From an uncultured Dorea sp. (lineage in GTDB: Bacteria; Bacillota_A; Clostridia; Lachnospirales; Lachnospiraceae): a stretch of DNA of 20,943 nucleotides. The DNA is taken from assembly GCA_910579015.1 (NCBI GenBank), contig CAJTRO010000026.1, positions 1 through 20,943 on the forward strand, in the 5' to 3' direction. Made by a program: the position numbers and the translations under genes. How positions within the stretch are numbered: position 1 is the first letter of the stretch; each line of letters starts with the position of its first letter. Shown one piece after another: positions 19,474-20,943 of this stretch. Below the pieces are notes generated by a model. It searched no databases. It was not told the DNA's origin and saw only the letters and a program-made list of their open reading frames with translations.

Positions 19474-20943
19474 TCAACCTGTCGTCCTTTCAATATCTAT
19501 TACATCCTCCACCTGGAGAAGCTTATTCACGATCCTGTCAAGCTCATCCCTTCCGTGAACGATAAATCCCGCCTCGATGGTTGCCGTCCCCTGCTTCTTG
19601 CTGGTGCGCACGTTCATAGACTTCACGTCGACATTCGCCTCCATGAATATGCGTGACATCTCCATCAAAAGCCCTTTCCGGTCGTAGGCGTACATCTTGA
19701 TCTCCGACAGATACTGCCCTCCTGCCTTATCTGCCACATCGCTCTCCCATTCTGCATCGATCAGCCTTGCCCGCTCCACATCTGTCAGATGGATAATATT
19801 CACACAATCCGTCCGATGGATGGACAACCCGCGTCCTCTCGTGACGAATCCCACGATCTCGTCTCCGGGGACCGGATTACAGCACCGCGAAAAACGGACT
19901 GCCACATCATCAATACCCTTCACAAGGATCCCGCTTCTGGACTTGGCGATATGCACCTTATTCTTCGCCGCCTCCGCCACCTTCTCAAGCACATCCTCAT
20001 CCGTAAGCACCTGCTTGTGCTCCTTGCTGTACTCCTCTACCAGCCGGTTGACTACCTGCCCTTCCTTAAGACCGCCGTGGCCGATCGCCGCAAGGACAGA
20101 ATCCCAGTCTTTGAAACCATACTTCTTCTGGACCACATCCTGATACTTGGTGATCAGTATCGTACTGGGGGTAATGGACTTGGCCTTACAGTAACCGGCC
20201 ACCATCTCCTTCCCCTTAACGATATTGTCCTCCTTGAACTCCTTCTTAAACCACTGGTTGATCTTGTTCTTTGCCTGGGTGCTCTTGACAATATTCAGCC
20301 AGTCGCGGCTGGGGCCTTTGGAATTCTGCGAAGTCAGGATCTCAATCCTGTCGCCGTTCTGTATCTTATAGTCAATATTGACCAGCTTCCCGTTCACCTT
20401 GGCGCCGACCATCTTATTCCCCACCGCACTGTGGATGATATAAGCGAAATCGATCGGCGTGGAACCGTTGGGAAGATTCTTGACGTCCCCCTGCGGAGTA
20501 AAGCAGTACACATCCTCCGCAAAAAGATCCAGGTCTCCCTTGATCAGATTCATGAATTCCCGGTTATCGGACATATCCCTCTGCCATTCCAGGATCTGGC
20601 GCAGCCAGCTTAACTTCTCTTCCTCCTGAGCCTTCACACTCTTCTTGCCGTCGTTGGATTCCTTATACTTCCAGTGCGCGGCGATACCGTACTCGGCTGT
20701 CTTGTGCATCTCCTCCGTCCGGATCTGGATCTCAAAAGGCTGTCCTACCGAACTCATCAGCGTCGTGTGCAGAGACTGGTACATGTTCGGCTTCGGCATG
20801 GCGATATAATCCTTGAACCGTCCCGGGATCGGCGTATACAGTTCATGGATCACGCCAAGGGCCGCATAGCAGTCCCTCACCGAGTCCACGATAATGCGGA
20901 CGGCAAAAAGATCGTATACCTGATCCACCGTCTTGTCCTGATT
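19474..20943 (-). CDS. relA: RelA/SpoT-family (p)ppGpp synthetase/hydrolase (5' part outside window)
   Basis: 489 residues of a protein that in this family is usually 730-780 long; the frame is open to the window edge, so the HD hydrolase domain and the beginning of the synthetase lie outside. Present are the synthetase core (YDLFAVRIIVD, GRFKDYIAMPKPNMYQSLHTT, EIQIRTEEMHKTAEYGIAAHW), the TGS domain (about 140-205; VYCFTPQGDVKNLPNGSTPIDFA), a helical region, the zinc-finger/RIS segment (FSRCCNPVPGDEIVGFVTRGRG...HRTDC) and a C-terminal ACT domain (about 410-485). The enzyme makes the stringent-response alarmone on starved ribosomes. It is the first visible gene of the operon with the MBL hydrolase, hemZ and rsmH. 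Confidence 0.96.
   Translation of the reverse strand, partial: NQDKTVDQVYDLFAVRIIVDSVRDCYAALGVIHELYTPIPGRFKDYIAMPKPNMYQSLHTTLMSSVGQPFEIQIRTEEMHKTAEYGIAAHWKYKESNDGKKSVKAQEEEKLSWLRQILEWQRDMSDNREFMNLIKGDLDLFAEDVYCFTPQGDVKNLPNGSTPIDFAYIIHSAVGNKMVGAKVNGKLVNIDYKIQNGDRIEILTSQNSKGPSRDWLNIVKSTQAKNKINQWFKKEFKEDNIVKGKEMVAGYCKAKSITPSTILITKYQDVVQKKYGFKDWDSVLAAIGHGGLKEGQVVNRLVEEYSKEHKQVLTDEDVLEKVAEAAKNKVHIAKSRSGILVKGIDDVAVRFSRCCNPVPGDEIVGFVTRGRGLSIHRTDCVNIIHLTDVERARLIDAEWESDVADKAGGQYLSEIKMYAYDRKGLLMEMSRIFMEANVDVKSMNVRTSKKQGTATIEAGFIVHGRDELDRIVNKLLQVEDVIDIERTTG

Noticed and set aside
19467..19493. Longer MBL hydrolase start at TTG 19493
   Set aside because: It would overlap the end of rel and add residues not seen in the family; ATG 19466 gives the standard N terminus.
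19789..20613. Plus-strand frame of 274 codons opposite rel
   Set aside because: It is the complement of well-conserved Rel domains, without a ribosome binding site or a recognisable fold.
20926..20928. GTG at 20928 as start of rel
   Set aside because: It lies inside the conserved synthetase domain and the frame is open up to the window edge, so the gene is simply cut by the window.

Overview
The window is a stretch of chromosome from a Gram-positive anaerobe of the class Clostridia, most likely a gut Lachnospiraceae. Evidence: strong GGAGG-type ribosome binding sites, sigma-A promoters with 17-bp spacing, a HemZ-type coproporphyrinogen dehydrogenase, an extra-long RsmH paralogue, a Rel - metallo-beta-lactamase - HemZ gene order, and KTGD-type surface sorting tails. 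This assignment is inference from gene content; no database search was possible. All genes I can support lie on the minus strand, so transcription runs from high to low coordinates.

Right part (16.2-20.9 kb): an apparent operon of rel (ppGpp synthetase/hydrolase, 5' end outside the window), a small MBL-fold hydrolase, hemZ and a second-type rsmH, with gaps of 7, 25 and 23 nt. Below it, a 34-residue membrane peptide gene (15967-16071) has its own promoter, ribosome binding site and terminator.

Centre (8.8-15.7 kb): a two-gene secretion operon. The first gene encodes a secreted protein of 1811 residues with an M60-type zinc peptidase core (HEIGH...E), fibronectin III and F5/8-type carbohydrate-binding-like modules, and a complete two-loop dockerin near its N terminus. 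It has no membrane anchor. Twenty nucleotides later comes a surface protein of 416 residues with an N-terminal cohesin-like domain and a C-terminal sorting/membrane tail, then a strong terminator. I read this pair as a candidate dockerin enzyme plus cohesin-type cell-surface docking protein, probably for attacking host mucin or other glycoproteins. A paralogue of the docking protein (230 residues, 6700-7392) lies 1.5 kb further on, beyond a short ORF and a tRNA-dihydrouridine synthase gene, with its own promoter.

Left-centre (3.2-6.7 kb): single-gene units for a prolyl-tRNA-editing (YbaK/ProX) protein, a CPBP intramembrane protease, and a PcsB/CwlO-like NlpC/P60 peptidoglycan hydrolase with a WalR-box-like site at its promoter. 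Between the CPBP and NlpC/P60 genes is a minisatellite of about six 29-31 bp units.

Left part (1-3.2 kb): rpsB-tsf, with a structured leader before rpsB and a long hairpin between the two genes. It ends at a terminator and is followed by an AT-richer segment with an unrecognised exported protein that runs off the window.
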